Origin: an uncultured Fusobacterium sp.
GTDB taxonomy: Bacteria > Fusobacteriota > Fusobacteriia > Fusobacteriales > Fusobacteriaceae
NCBI GenBank assembly: GCA_900542625.1
Contig: UQOH01000001.1
Coordinates: 46,639-110,638 of the forward strand
Reading direction: 5' to 3'
Length of the DNA stretch: 64,000 nucleotides
The notes under the pieces are model-generated. The model made no database searches. It had not been told where the DNA came from and saw only the letters and a list, made by a program, of their open reading frames with translations. Position 1 is the stretch's first letter. The number at the start of each line of letters is the position of its first letter. Below, piece by piece: positions 63,976 to 64,000 of this stretch. The translations under genes and the position numbers were made by a program.

Positions 63976-64000
63976 AACAGAATACAGAAAATTTGACTGT

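Noticed and set aside
1..64000. CRISPR arrays, tRNA/rRNA genes, prophage or transposase genes
   Set aside because: No regularly spaced direct repeats, no recognisable structural RNA other than the SAM-I riboswitch, and no phage or transposase protein among the frames.

Overview
This window is AT-rich chromosomal DNA from an anaerobic, amino-acid-fermenting, outer-membrane-bearing bacterium. The best fit is Fusobacterium, of the varium/ulcerans/mortiferum type. The evidence is a complete 2-hydroxyglutarate pathway of glutamate fermentation (gdhA, hgdH, gctAB, gcdABCD, hgdCAB), a methionine gamma-lyase, a butyrate-type CoA-transferase, a TolC-type outer-membrane factor and AGA/ATA-rich codon use. 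The genus call is an inference from gene content.

Layout. 1-4003 (minus) is a MacA-MacB-TolC efflux operon, cut by the window start. 4321-6762 is a DUF2207/LemA pair. 6855-17604 is a sugar-acid (uronate-type) catabolic region: a GntR/FCD regulator, a HIT protein on the other strand, TRAP transporter dctPQM, a KduI/IolB-type isomerase, a KduD-type reductase, a 2-hydroxyacid dehydrogenase, a KDPG aldolase fused to a VOC domain, a KDG kinase and an IlvD/Edd dehydratase. 17605-24793 is housekeeping: thioredoxin beside a Crp/Fnr regulator, gltX, prfB, acpS, tatD, ychF, yceD-rpmF. 24971-35967 is mixed: an amphipathic lipoprotein, an M20 amidohydrolase overlapping a D-2-hydroxyacid dehydrogenase, a PLD/SF2 helicase/DUF3427 protein, an acetate CoA-transferase, a MarR regulator divergent from a PTS IICB, a secreted esterase and a DUF1904 protein. 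36007-38840 is trkH-trkA. 39245-40435 is megL.

40604-56768 is the metabolic heart of the window. Glutamate enters through GltS. GdhA converts it to 2-oxoglutarate and HgdH to (R)-2-hydroxyglutarate. GctAB makes the CoA ester, HgdAB (activated by HgdC) dehydrates it to glutaconyl-CoA, and the GcdABCD sodium pump decarboxylates that to crotonyl-CoA. Embedded are a flavodoxin-ferredoxin fusion protein, an IclR regulator and a second GltS. Two near-duplicate promoter/operator segments, each with a GGAATGCGTTCC palindrome just downstream of the -10 box, precede the flavodoxin-ferredoxin/iclR pair and the gcd-gct-hgd operon. This suggests one small IclR regulon and nominates the flavodoxin-ferredoxin protein as the electron donor for the dehydratase activator.

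56869-59164 holds an FAH-family enzyme and a sodium:solute symporter. 59179-59428 is a MITE-like repeat with imperfect 20-bp terminal inverted repeats; a fragment recurs in inverted orientation at the window end. 59466-62200 (minus) is a metNIQ operon behind a SAM-I riboswitch. 62355-63903 encodes chorismate synthase and a dCMP deaminase. I saw no rRNA, tRNA, CRISPR array, transposase or prophage. No wholly undescribed system is obvious. The strongest leads are the twin IclR operators with the linked electron-transfer protein, the repeat element, the CRP-like site at trxA, and the riboswitch expression platform.
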